Shown here: positions 54,727 through 63,381 of the stretch, in pieces
Layout: every line of letters begins with the position of its first letter
How positions within the stretch are numbered: the stretch's first letter is position 1
Assembly (NCBI RefSeq): GCF_005484965.1
Contig: NZ_CP034036.1
Span: 2,976,001 to 3,040,000, forward strand
Reading direction: 5' to 3'
Source: Brenneria nigrifluens DSM 30175 = ATCC 13028
Lineage (GTDB): Bacteria; Pseudomonadota; Gammaproteobacteria; Enterobacterales; Enterobacteriaceae
Length of the DNA stretch: 64,000 bases
Translations under genes and position numbers: made by a program
The notes under the pieces: generated by a model
The model's database searches: none
Seen by the model: the letters and a program-made list of their open reading frames with translations, nothing else
What the model was told of the DNA's origin: nothing

Positions 54727-55902
54727 TCAATATTGCGGTAAGCGGGCATCCACATCCCGCGCCCAGGCATTGATGCCATCTTTTAAATTCAATAACCTCC
54801 CTTTATATCCGGCATGTTGTAACGCGCGAATGGCAAAGATGCTGCGCTGCCCGATTTTGCACAGAAACACCGCATCGACGGCAGGATCAAATTCGTCGAT
54901 CCTTCTGATGATCTGACCCAGCGGTATCACCTTGGCATCAGGGAATTTCACAATGGCGCGTTCATGAGGTTCGCGGATATCGATGAGTTGCAGCGGCTTG
55001 CCGTCGTCCAGCCATGCCTTTAACTCCAGCGCGGTCATGCTTTCGATAGGCTCCTCTTCCGTTGATGGTTTCAGGCCGCAGAATTCATCATAATCAATCA
55101 ACTGATGAATGCTTGGATGCGCGCCGCAGATCGGACAATCGGCATCTTTTTCCAGTTGAAGCTCGCGCTGTTTCATCTGCCACACATCGAACAGCAGCAG
55201 GCGGCCAATCAGGCTGTCGCTGCCGCCCACCACAAGTTTGATGACTTCCGCGGCCTGAATGGTGCCGATAATGCCGGGCAGAACGCCGACCACGCCGCCT
55301 TCGGCGCAGGAAGGCACCAGTCCCGGCGGCGGCGGCGCCGGATACAGGCAGCGATAGCATGGGCCTTCTTTGGCATAAAACACGCTGGCCTGCCCTTCGA
55401 ACTGGAAGATGGAGCCGTAGACGTTGGGTTTGCCCAGCAGGACGCAGGCGTCATTAATCAGGTAACGGGTGGGATAGTTGTCGGTGCCGTCCACCACGAT
55501 GTCGTATTCCCGGATGATATCCAGCGCGTTGCCGCTGTTTAGCTGCGTGTTATAGGTCACCACCTCCACGCCGGGATTAATGGCCTTGATGCGATCCTTG
55601 GCCGAGGCCACCTTCGGGCGGTCGATATCCCTGGTGCCGTGAATGATCTGGCGCTGCAGGTTGGATACTTCGACAAAATCAAAATCCACAATCCCGATGG
55701 TGCCGATCCCCGCCGCCGCCAGATAGAGCGCCACCGGCGCGCCCAGCCCGCCCGTGCCCACCAGCAGCACGCGCGCGCTTCTTATGCGCTGCTGCCCCTC
55801 GACGCCGACCTCCGGCAACAGCAGATGGCGGCTGTAACGCGCGATATCGGCGTTGGACAACTCCGCCAGACGATCGTCGGGAATGATACTCGCAATACTC
55901 AT
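54727..55902 (-). CDS. MoeB/ThiF-type sulfur-carrier adenylyltransferase with rhodanese domain (MoeZ-like)
   Basis: The 391-residue protein has an E1-like domain (about 1-260) with VGTGGLGAPVALYLAAAGIG, the NLQRQIIHG arginine motif and VDGTDNYPTRYLIND. It also has zinc-site cysteines (CYRC, CPICG). A rhodanese domain (about 285-391) follows with the active-site loop CKIGQRS. It would adenylate the C-terminus of the small carrier encoded just upstream and convert it to a thiocarboxylate, taking sulfur from a persulfide. The encapsulated desulfurase is the obvious sulfur source. The start overlaps the carrier stop by four bases. Confidence 0.93.
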   Translation of the reverse strand: MSIASIIPDDRLAELSNADIARYSRHLLLPEVGVEGQQRIRSARVLLVGTGGLGAPVALYLAAAGIGTIGIVDFDFVEVSNLQRQIIHGTRDIDRPKVASAKDRIKAINPGVEVVTYNTQLNSGNALDIIREYDIVVDGTDNYPTRYLINDACVLLGKPNVYGSIFQFEGQASVFYAKEGPCYRCLYPAPPPPGLVPSCAEGGVVGVLPGIIGTIQAAEVIKLVVGGSDSLIGRLLLFDVWQMKQRELQLEKDADCPICGAHPSIHQLIDYDEFCGLKPSTEEEPIESMTALELKAWLDDGKPLQLIDIREPHERAIVKFPDAKVIPLGQIIRRIDEFDPAVDAVFLCKIGQRSIFAIRALQHAGYKGRLLNLKDGINAWARDVDARLPQY

Positions 55903-56189
55903 GCCGCCTCTCCCGCTCCTCCGGCTATCGCCGGCACCAGAATGACTTCACTGCCATCGCCCACCGGCGTATCCAGCCCTCCGGTGGTTTTGATATTCTT
56001 TTCGTTAACGTAAAGGTTGATAAAGGAGCGCAGCGCGCCGTCATCCTCATACAGGTGCTGGCGAATATCCGGGTATTTATCCGCCAGCGCGCCGATCAAC
56101 TGCCCCACGGAATCGCCTTCCAGGCTGATTTTCGACTGACCGTCGGTAAAGGCGCGCAGCGCCGTTGGAATCAATAAAGTTGCTGCCAT
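55899..56189 (-). CDS. Ubiquitin-like sulfur-carrier protein (CysO/MoaD/ThiS family)
   Basis: The 96-residue beta-grasp protein has the CysO pattern: LLIPTALRAFTDG, DSVGQLIGALADKYPDIRQHL, FINLYVNEKNI and GSEVILVPAIAGG. Five residues (AGEAA) follow the Gly-Gly, so the carrier must be trimmed before it can be adenylated. The JAMM peptidase gene is next to it. The thiocarboxylate form would deliver sulfide to the CysM-like synthase. The gene is coupled to the adenylyltransferase gene by a four-base overlap. Confidence 0.9.
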   Translation of the reverse strand: MAATLLIPTALRAFTDGQSKISLEGDSVGQLIGALADKYPDIRQHLYEDDGALRSFINLYVNEKNIKTTGGLDTPVGDGSEVILVPAIAGGAGEAA

Positions 56190-56214
56190 AGTTAATCCTC
56201 GCTAAATAGGGTGT

Positions 56215-56640
56215 TCAGTTATTGTCGACGTCTTCCTGAATAAAACGTTCACGGTCGGGCGTCAGCCGCCAACTGGTAAAGTCGCCGGATATCTGTTTTT
56301 CCACCGCCACAATGATGTAGGCGTAGAAAGGCAGGGCATGCACCCGGTCAAATTCGGAGGGAACGGCCGGGTGATCCGGGTGGGAATGGTAGAAACCGAT
56401 CACCTCGACCCCCTGCTTGCGGGCAACCAGCTCCGCGCGCAAAAAGTCGTCCGCGGTAATCACGAAACGATGATACTGCTCCTCTTCTTCCCGCCCGTTC
56501 TCGATGGGCAGGATCTGATCGACTATCGCCTCCCCCTGTTCGTTGCTGGCGCCCAGCAACACGCCGCAACACTCGTTGGGATAAGCTTTTTCGCCTTCCC
56601 GCCGGATTAACCGCTCCGTCTCTTTCGATAGCCGTATCAT
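56215..56640 (-). CDS. JAMM/MPN metallopeptidase (Mec+ type)
   Basis: The 141-residue zinc peptidase carries the JAMM motif: a catalytic Glu (NECCGVLLG region) and HSHPDHPAVPSEFD with the His-x-His, Ser and Asp ligands. Mec+ releases cysteine from the CysO-cysteine adduct in actinobacteria, and related enzymes also trim carrier precursors. Here either or both roles fit, because the carrier has a tail beyond Gly-Gly. The start overlaps the cysteine synthase stop by four bases. Confidence 0.9.
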   Translation of the reverse strand: MIRLSKETERLIRREGEKAYPNECCGVLLGASNEQGEAIVDQILPIENGREEEEQYHRFVITADDFLRAELVARKQGVEVIGFYHSHPDHPAVPSEFDRVHALPFYAYIIVAVEKQISGDFTSWRLTPDRERFIQEDVDNN

Positions 56641-57539
56641 AGATTTTCATTCCAAAAAGGGTCCGCCGTATAGCGTGAACCGGTATCACAAAGCATGGTA
56701 ACCACCACGGCGTCCGCCGCCAGGGTGCGTTTAAGTTTTACCGCCGCCGCCACATTCGCCCCCGACGACACGCCGACAAAGATGCCTTCCCGTTTCGCCA
56801 GGCGCCGCGTCATCGCATAGGCCTCTTCCGTCGTCACAGTTATCACCCCGTCATGCAGCGTTTCATCCAGAATGCCCGGCTTGATGCTGCTGGCCATATG
56901 CTTGGTCCCTTCAATACCATGCAAAGGGGATGCCGGTTGTACCATCAGCGTCTTGATCAACGGGTTTTCCTGCTTCAGACGCCGGGCGCTGCCGACAAAG
57001 GTGCCGGAGGTCCCCACGCCGGCGAGGAAATGTGTCACACGTTGGTGCGTTTGCCGCCAGATTTCCTGCCCGGTGGTGGTGAAATGCGTCTGGACATTAA
57101 CGTCGTTGTTGTATTGATCGGGGTAAAAATAGCGCTCGGGGTCCGCCGCCACGCACTCCTTGACCGCCAGATAGGCGCCGTCGGAACCCTCCAGGGGATC
57201 GGTTTCCACGATGGCGGCGCCGTAATGGCTGATAATTCGTTTGCGCTCGATGCTGGTATTCCGCGGCATATAGAGGACGACCTTATAGCCCAGCACCGCG
57301 CCGATCATCGCGTAGGCAATGCCGGTATTACCGCTGGTGGCGTCAATGATGGTTTTTCCGGGGGTCAGCTTTCCGCCGGCGATGCCGTCAAGGATCATGG
57401 CTTTTGCCGCCCGATCTTTAACGGAACCGCTGGGATTCATAAATTCCGCTTTGCCGAATATGGGAACGTCAGATATATCTTCGGATAAATTCTTTAATGC
57501 TATCAATGGGGTATTACCAACCAGATCCAGAATACTCAT
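56637..57539 (-). CDS. Cysteine synthase (CysK/CysM family)
   Basis: The 300-residue PLP enzyme begins MSILDLVGNTPLIALKNL after a GGAAGA site at 57539. It has NPSGSVKDRAA with the PLP Lys, the phosphate loop SGNTGIAYA, TTTGQEIWRQ and VGVSSGANVAAA. It would replace the acetyl or phospho group of activated serine with sulfide or the carrier thiocarboxylate. Linkage to a CysO-like carrier and Mec+ favours the CysM-type reaction known from Mycobacterium. The serine acetyltransferase upstream points to O-acetylserine as acceptor. Confidence 0.93.
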   Translation of the reverse strand: MSILDLVGNTPLIALKNLSEDISDVPIFGKAEFMNPSGSVKDRAAKAMILDGIAGGKLTPGKTIIDATSGNTGIAYAMIGAVLGYKVVLYMPRNTSIERKRIISHYGAAIVETDPLEGSDGAYLAVKECVAADPERYFYPDQYNNDVNVQTHFTTTGQEIWRQTHQRVTHFLAGVGTSGTFVGSARRLKQENPLIKTLMVQPASPLHGIEGTKHMASSIKPGILDETLHDGVITVTTEEAYAMTRRLAKREGIFVGVSSGANVAAAVKLKRTLAADAVVVTMLCDTGSRYTADPFWNENL

Positions 57540-57662
57540 ATATCTTCCATACAAATGGTTATATTCTTATTACTATTATGTCAGCAGGCGATTTTCTTTA
57601 TTGATCCAACTCGCAATTTGCTGCGGAAAATATAAACCACCAGTAATTTAATCTGCGGCGTA

Positions 57663-58688
57663 TTAAATACCGTCGCCATCCTTATATTGCGTTTGCAATG
57701 CACTGGCCTGGCGAATATTACTTTCCGGCGGCACGTCGCGCGTTAACCAGACGTTGCCGCCGATGGTCGAACGGGCGCCGATGCGAATGCGACCCAACAG
57801 CGTTGCTCCGGCATAAATGACCACGTCATCTTCAATAATCGGGTGGCGGGGATAATTCTTTTGCAGGTTGCCGGAACTGTCGGTGATAAACCGTTTGGCG
57901 CCCAGCGTCACCGCCTGATAAATGCGCACCCGCTTGCCGATAATCGCCGTTTCGCCGATTACCACGCCGGTGCCGTGATCGATAAAAAACCCTTCGTCTA
58001 TCTGCGCGCCGGGATGGATATCGATACCGGTCTGGCTATGGGCCTTTTCACTGATGATTCTCGCCAGCAGCGGCAGATCCAGCAGATATAACTGGTGGGC
58101 GATGCGATGATGGATAACGGCGTAGATCCCCGGATAGCAGATCAACACCTCGTCGACGCTGTGTGCGGCGGGATCGCCCTGATAGGCGGCGAGAATATCG
58201 TTATCCAGCTGTTTGCGGATCTCGGGCAGCCTGGCGGCGAACGCTTTCACACGCCTGACGGCTTCCCCGAACCCGGCGGCGTCTTCATCACGCGGCGGCG
58301 TAGCGCCACGCGGTTCCTGCCGAGCGGCCTGCTCTTGTAAACCGGGCTGTTCTTGTAAACCAGAATAGTAGCGTAATTCCAGGCTGGCCTCTTCCGCCAG
58401 GCGGTCCAGGGCGGTGCCTAACAAATAGCCCACGTAATAGTCTTCATTTTCCTTACGCAGCTCGCTGATGCCCAGACGCATCGGATATAACCCTTTTATC
58501 AGGGTATCCGCAATTTCGGACACTTTCTCTTTCGACGGTATCAGGCGCTTATCCAGATAATCGCTGGGGTAATATTTTCTCCGCCATTGCTGACGAACCG
58601 CGCTCAGTTCCTTTACCACGTCGTCCAGATGCCAATTTACATGGCTTTGCTGGATAAATAACAACTCGCCCACATCCTGCTCCGCCAT
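57663..58688 (-). CDS. Serine O-acetyltransferase (EpsC/SrpH type)
   Basis: The 341-residue enzyme makes O-acetylserine from serine and acetyl-CoA. Its N-terminal half is helical with a low-complexity Gln/Glu stretch near 123-140. The C-terminal left-handed helix has hexapeptide repeats (TGIDIHPGAQIDEGFFIDHG, GVVIGETAIIGKRVRIYQAV, TLGAKRF, VVIYAGATLLGRIRIGARS) with the catalytic His and Asp in HPGAQID and IDHG. It is the EpsC/SrpH form often found with family 2A encapsulins, longer than CysE. The ATG at 58688 follows an AGGA site. It is the first gene of the operon; a 123-base gap separates it from the synthase gene. Confidence 0.92.
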   Translation of the reverse strand: MAEQDVGELLFIQQSHVNWHLDDVVKELSAVRQQWRRKYYPSDYLDKRLIPSKEKVSEIADTLIKGLYPMRLGISELRKENEDYYVGYLLGTALDRLAEEASLELRYYSGLQEQPGLQEQAARQEPRGATPPRDEDAAGFGEAVRRVKAFAARLPEIRKQLDNDILAAYQGDPAAHSVDEVLICYPGIYAVIHHRIAHQLYLLDLPLLARIISEKAHSQTGIDIHPGAQIDEGFFIDHGTGVVIGETAIIGKRVRIYQAVTLGAKRFITDSSGNLQKNYPRHPIIEDDVVIYAGATLLGRIRIGARSTIGGNVWLTRDVPPESNIRQASALQTQYKDGDGI

Positions 58689-58858
58689 GATTTTTCCTCG
58701 TATATTGACGTCTCGTGAAGAATGAATCACTTGGCTATAGATTTATTATCGCCAACCAATCAAAGCAAATGCTTTTATCGGATTAGGATAGTAAGGAAAT
58801 GGATATATCTCCACTTCCCCGGCGCGGCAAACCAATAGCCGCAACGCGACGCCCCGCG

Positions 58859-60424
58859 TCACGCCCCGTCAATTGCGCTTTGCGCATTTTTCGCCGCATT
58901 CTCGCCGGCGATCCTTCCTGAATTCAGACCAAAACCGAAGGTCTCTCCGGCGATATTGAGATCGTAAGTATCGCCATATAAGCCGCCGGCATCATCGCCC
59001 GCCGCATATAACCCGGGAATTACCGTTCCGTCCTGAGTAACGGCACGCATTTTGCCGTCAATCTTTATTCCCCCCAAGGTACCCAACGCCTGTGACACTG
59101 ATTTCAAAGCATAAAATGGCGGCGTTTTTATCGGATGCAAAAACGCCGACTCTTTATTAAATAACCTGTCCTTTCTGTTGGCGGAAAACTGATTATATTC
59201 CGCAACCGTGCTTCTCAGCCTGTCTACATCAACCGACATTAATTTTGCCAATGCGTCCAGCGTATCGGCTTTAAACGCCAGCGGAATATCTTTTTGCGCC
59301 AATTTTTCAAAATCCGCATCCAGATTGACCAAAGGCGTTCTGACCGGAATAAAATCACCGATAGCGACATCATTACCCTCCTTTATCAGGTGATTTCTCG
59401 TGACCTCATCATAGACGGTAAACATCAGGTTGCCGGCCTTTACCAATGCATTGCCCGCGTGGGGCCACATAATGGTATTCGCCTCATTGGTGAAGCGATC
59501 TCCGTTGCGGTCGACCCACAGATAAGGCTGATTGGCGGCCGCCCCGGCGTGGTTTCCAATGGAAGCTCCCGCCACGCCGGGCCGGTGCCCATGCAGAACG
59601 CCCAGCCCCTCTTTACCCGCCCCCGCCGACCAGGCCATATTCAAACCATCTCCATCCTTGCCGGCCGGCGCGGCAAAAGAAAGATCGACATCGCCGATAA
59701 ATTCCCGCAGCATTTTTTTATTGTTGGCATAGCCTCCGGTGGCGATGACGACCGATGCGGCGTCAATACGGATAATATTGCCCGCACTATCCTCGGCCAT
59801 GACGCCGGTCACTTTGCCATTGTCGGTGATAAGCGTTTTCCCGGACGTTTTCATGAGTATTTCGACATTTTCCATTTTCTTGAGCTTATTGAAAAATGCC
59901 GTAATCACACTGCGACCGCGCCCGGTTTTCGGTCCTTTAACGACATGCCAGGTCATCGGGCCGCCGGGTATACCGGGACCGACAAATTCAAATTCAACGC
60001 CTTTGGCTTTAATCCATTCAAAAGTATCGGCAGACCGGTCGACAAAAGCTCTGACAACATAGGGATTGGCCTTCCAATGGCTATAATCCATGATGTTTTT
60101 AAACGCCATGTCCGGGGTGACCAGAATGCCCTGGCGCAACTGCATCGAACTATCGGCGGCGAAAAAACCTTCGGCGAAATTCCCCGTTCCCCCCACCGCG
60201 GCCTGTTTTTCCAGAATGATGACTCCGGCGCCTTTTTCCGCCGCCGCCATAGCCGCGGCGCTCCCCGCCGCACCGGCGCCAATCACTACGACGTCCGTTT
60301 TTTTTATAACCGCGGCACCCTTGCCAACGGTAATTGAGGCATCTTTAACCTGGGCGGTGCATAGGGAAAAGCCGAATACCGAAATACAAAGCACCATGAA
60401 TATTTTTGGTCTGAATAATTTCAT
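58859..60424 (-). CDS. Secreted FAD-dependent reductase (fumarate reductase/flavocytochrome c flavoprotein family)
   Basis: The 521-residue precursor has a signal peptide with cleavage near CTA-QV. An FAD-binding domain follows with VVVIGAGAAGSAAAMAAAEKG, then GGTGNFAEG and the fumarate-reductase-like capping domain (GPMTWHVVKGPKTGRGRS; HRPGVAGASIGNH). The end has GLYAAGDDAGGLYGDTYDLN and GRIAGENAAK. There is no haem-binding CxxCH or FMN-binding domain, so electrons must come from a separate periplasmic carrier. The substrate (fumarate, urocanate, an acrylate or a ketosteroid-like compound) cannot be told. It is last in a four-gene minus-strand run with a DUF8021-like protein and two porins. 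Confidence 0.85.
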   Translation of the reverse strand: MKLFRPKIFMVLCISVFGFSLCTAQVKDASITVGKGAAVIKKTDVVVIGAGAAGSAAAMAAAEKGAGVIILEKQAAVGGTGNFAEGFFAADSSMQLRQGILVTPDMAFKNIMDYSHWKANPYVVRAFVDRSADTFEWIKAKGVEFEFVGPGIPGGPMTWHVVKGPKTGRGRSVITAFFNKLKKMENVEILMKTSGKTLITDNGKVTGVMAEDSAGNIIRIDAASVVIATGGYANNKKMLREFIGDVDLSFAAPAGKDGDGLNMAWSAGAGKEGLGVLHGHRPGVAGASIGNHAGAAANQPYLWVDRNGDRFTNEANTIMWPHAGNALVKAGNLMFTVYDEVTRNHLIKEGNDVAIGDFIPVRTPLVNLDADFEKLAQKDIPLAFKADTLDALAKLMSVDVDRLRSTVAEYNQFSANRKDRLFNKESAFLHPIKTPPFYALKSVSQALGTLGGIKIDGKMRAVTQDGTVIPGLYAAGDDAGGLYGDTYDLNIAGETFGFGLNSGRIAGENAAKNAQSAIDGA

Positions 60425-60461
60425 TATGTTTCCGCTCCCAAATCATTGGTCATTCACCGGG

Positions 60462-61553
60462 CTATTTCCCGGTCGTATCTATATTCCATACCGAGCCGCT
60501 GCCTACCGACTGCATATGCATATAACGCTGTACGCCCTCGATCTTGCCGCCATAAAATTTCACCACCTCTACCGTTTGCATCGAGGCCGGCATGGTTTTC
60601 AAAACCGGGACATACGGGAGGTCGCCATGCTTATGCCGCGACTGGCGGGGCGTTCCGTTGGGATCGTGGATATCCGCGGGCAACCGCTTCCAGCCGGCTG
60701 AAGAGTCGGCAGGCACAAAGGTAGACTCAAGCCCCGGCGTAATAAAACTGGGAAAAACCACCCCGGGAACAATGCCAAAACTGGCCGCAACGCCCTGTTG
60801 TACATCGACGACGACGCGCGCCTGTTTATCTTCCGGCCGGTCGGAAACGGTACATGGTACGGAAACTCCCCCCTCGGTCGCACGGTGCGAGAGATCCGGC
60901 GCATCCGCCTGGGTAATCAACTTGAGCGCATCGGGGTCTTCAATCACTCGTCCGCCCATCTCAACCAACTCGCACGATTTGGAACCGGGCGGATTACCAT
61001 AGCTTTTATCAAAAACGCTGTACGCCACGCGCGTCAGTTCTTCACGGCCGGCCTTATCTTTTGCCGGAACCTCATAGCGCCAGGCCTGGGGCAAATTATC
61101 GAGTTCGTGCGGCGCGAACAGCTGGCCCGATTCGCCCTTGGAGCGGCTGATATACAGTTCAAGCTCCGTCAGATGGCGATCCTCCACTTTCAACCTACCG
61201 TAGAATACCGACGGGCTGTCCCCTTCCCGCACCTCGGTAATCACCACTATTTGCCCCGTTGCGGGATCTATCGCCTCTTGCCCCGGCCCCAGGGGCTTAA
61301 AGTCCGTGACGGTGCGCCACAGGGTGCTCATCACCGGAGAAACCGGCGTTCCGTTTTCGGTCAACAGGTAACTGCGCGCCAAAGGCAGCGATTCGCTGTT
61401 ATGCTCCTTCATCGACGTGAGCACCTGCAAAGCGATCGCTTTCAGGCAATGGCGATCGCAATCCCCCGTTGGCGTTCCCGCCGGCGATAAAAGAGGGAAC
61501 GCCAGCAGATTGCTTCCTAAACAAAGCGTCAAAATAAAATTTTTCTTTTTCAT
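60462..61553 (-). CDS. Secreted DUF8021/NTF2-like protein of unknown function
   Basis: The 363-residue protein has a signal peptide (FILTLCLGSNLLAFPLLSPAG) and then CDRHCLKAIALQVLTSMKEH with PLARSYLLTENGTPV and LWRTVTDF. That is the beginning of DUF8021/NTF2-like domains. A second similar region may lie around residues 200-350, with four further cysteines that could form disulfides. No catalytic motif is recognised. It lies between the flavoprotein and a porin, so a periplasmic binding or hydrolytic role for a shared substrate is an inference. Confidence 0.6.
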   Translation of the reverse strand: MKKKNFILTLCLGSNLLAFPLLSPAGTPTGDCDRHCLKAIALQVLTSMKEHNSESLPLARSYLLTENGTPVSPVMSTLWRTVTDFKPLGPGQEAIDPATGQIVVITEVREGDSPSVFYGRLKVEDRHLTELELYISRSKGESGQLFAPHELDNLPQAWRYEVPAKDKAGREELTRVAYSVFDKSYGNPPGSKSCELVEMGGRVIEDPDALKLITQADAPDLSHRATEGGVSVPCTVSDRPEDKQARVVVDVQQGVAASFGIVPGVVFPSFITPGLESTFVPADSSAGWKRLPADIHDPNGTPRQSRHKHGDLPYVPVLKTMPASMQTVEVVKFYGGKIEGVQRYMHMQSVGSGSVWNIDTTGK

Positions 61554-61612
61554 CGGTATTTATCCTGTCTTATTGATTAATCGGTTTATAAAAATATTGC
61601 CGCGGCCCTCCG

Positions 61613-63013
61613 CTATGGATTACCCAGCATCAGGGCAACCGTCACGCCCACCAGCCAGCCGCTGACCGGTACGTTGGCGGAGGTTCTGGAAATTGCGCTA
61701 TCAGGATTGACGATATATTCAATAGCCGGCTGGATTTTTATATGTGTGCCGATAGAGAAAGTGGAGCTTAATTCAATGCGGTATTCGTTGGAGGAGGTCA
61801 TCTGGTCGCTGCCGCCCAGCGACATTCTGGTACCGCGCTGGGCCAATAGCGTTGATTTATTGAGATGGATGTACATCACCTTGCCGGTAATTTGATCAAG
61901 TTCTATCCAGTGCGGCAATGCTATTTGCGGCTTGACGTAAGCCATGCCCAAAGTAAGGCCCCAGTCTATCGGTTTGGCATCGTCAAAAGAGTGTTCTATG
62001 GTGCCGAAATATCCCAGGTTACCGGGAATATCCGCTCCCGTAGCGGCGGTTTTTCCAGTCTCGGACCAGAACGTTTTGGCAAATTTAACAACAATGCCGC
62101 CCGAGCCGCGATGGCTTTTATCCATTTCGTAAGGATCGCTGATACGGGCATCCGCATAAAAGTAGTTGAACTGGTAATCCTCGGGATAGGGTGCGGAGGA
62201 AAAATCCGTCTTGTAACGCAACGAAGCGACGACGAAGGTTCCCGTCCCTCCGCCCATGCCGAACGCATCCCAGCCGTTATCCTTTATCAGCGAACTGTAC
62301 TCGCGCATTTGCTGTATTCCGGCTTCCGCCGTCACCGCGCGGGACAATTTATAGCCTACCCGTCCCCCCATGCTGCCGGTACTGGCGTCAGGTACGCCGG
62401 TATTCCATTTAACCAGCGCATCCGTGCAAAGAAAATCAATGCCGCAGTTGGGTGAAAAGTAATACCGTTGCAGATTCGTCTTGCCGAATTCAACGTCAAG
62501 CCGCCCCTCCAACAGCGAAATTTCATAGGTAAGAAGCGAAAGCCAGGGACTAAAGCTGGCATCATGAGACGGATATTGATCGCCGCCAAGATAACTGCCG
62601 GCATAGCTACCGAATTCCACCATATTGCCGTCTTCGTCTCCCGGATGATGCCAGGGAAATATAACGCCTTCGATATGAATTCTGGAGTTCGCCATATTCG
62701 CCAGTTTTGCCAAATCCAGATCGATCGCGTTGATAAAAATCGTCTGGCCGCCGGTATGACCGACGCGGGCGCCGGTGCTGATATTATTGAACAATGCATT
62801 CAACATCAGGCCGCGATAAACAATGCCTTTATCGTTTAATAGTTCACCCAGCCCCGGTTCTGATTCCCGATACCATCCTTTGGCCAGATAGGGATTATCC
62901 ATAACCGGAGCATCAAGCTTTTTCGCGTCGGCGTTCCCTGCGGGAAGTTCTGACGCCACCGTATTCATTACGCAGAAACAACATGTTATTGCGACATAAA
63001 AATCCCTAAGCAT
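61613..63013 (-). CDS. OprB-type outer-membrane porin
   Basis: The 466-residue precursor has a signal peptide and then the OprB-family opening (GLGELLNDKGIVYRGLMLNALFNN, GGQTIFINAIDLDLAKL). Barrel strands rich in Gly and aromatics follow, including LEGRLDVEFGKTNLQRYYF and a C-terminal GVTVALML. OprB-like porins pass small sugars or other solutes by diffusion. AGAGG lies before the start. It is 59 bases upstream of the DUF8021-like gene and probably supplies the substrate of that secreted enzyme set. Confidence 0.85.
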   Translation of the reverse strand: MLRDFYVAITCCFCVMNTVASELPAGNADAKKLDAPVMDNPYLAKGWYRESEPGLGELLNDKGIVYRGLMLNALFNNISTGARVGHTGGQTIFINAIDLDLAKLANMANSRIHIEGVIFPWHHPGDEDGNMVEFGSYAGSYLGGDQYPSHDASFSPWLSLLTYEISLLEGRLDVEFGKTNLQRYYFSPNCGIDFLCTDALVKWNTGVPDASTGSMGGRVGYKLSRAVTAEAGIQQMREYSSLIKDNGWDAFGMGGGTGTFVVASLRYKTDFSSAPYPEDYQFNYFYADARISDPYEMDKSHRGSGGIVVKFAKTFWSETGKTAATGADIPGNLGYFGTIEHSFDDAKPIDWGLTLGMAYVKPQIALPHWIELDQITGKVMYIHLNKSTLLAQRGTRMSLGGSDQMTSSNEYRIELSSTFSIGTHIKIQPAIEYIVNPDSAISRTSANVPVSGWLVGVTVALMLGNP

Positions 63014-63381
63014 ATAAATGCCTCTATATTATTATGTATTATCAATGATCGTGCCGATATCCAATGGCATTATTTCAACTTGCAATAACAACACCTGCGC
63101 GACGACCTTATCCTCAGAAATGACGGGGTCAGCAATAATATTCCTGATATAAAATAGTTATTATCCGATGACTTTATTTTCAGCGTACGCCATTGGTCCT
63201 GAAACACTTCAATGTGACGCGTGGCGGAAATAACTCCCCTTCCGACCTTGGAGTAACAAAACTGGCCGGAGGATATCTCATCGTCATTTCTCTCCTGTTA
63301 TTACAGAGTTGACGCCATTCATATTTCGAGTTGCGGGAGCGTAATGTGCGGACGGGCTATCCCGCCAGTCCGCCGTCTCTG
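63014..63381. other. Intergenic region between two porin genes
   Basis: These 368 bases have no coding signal that I can support. They are AT-rich near 63020-63170 and probably hold the promoter of the porin at 61613-63013. I see no convincing terminator, operator or RNA. Confidence 0.5.
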
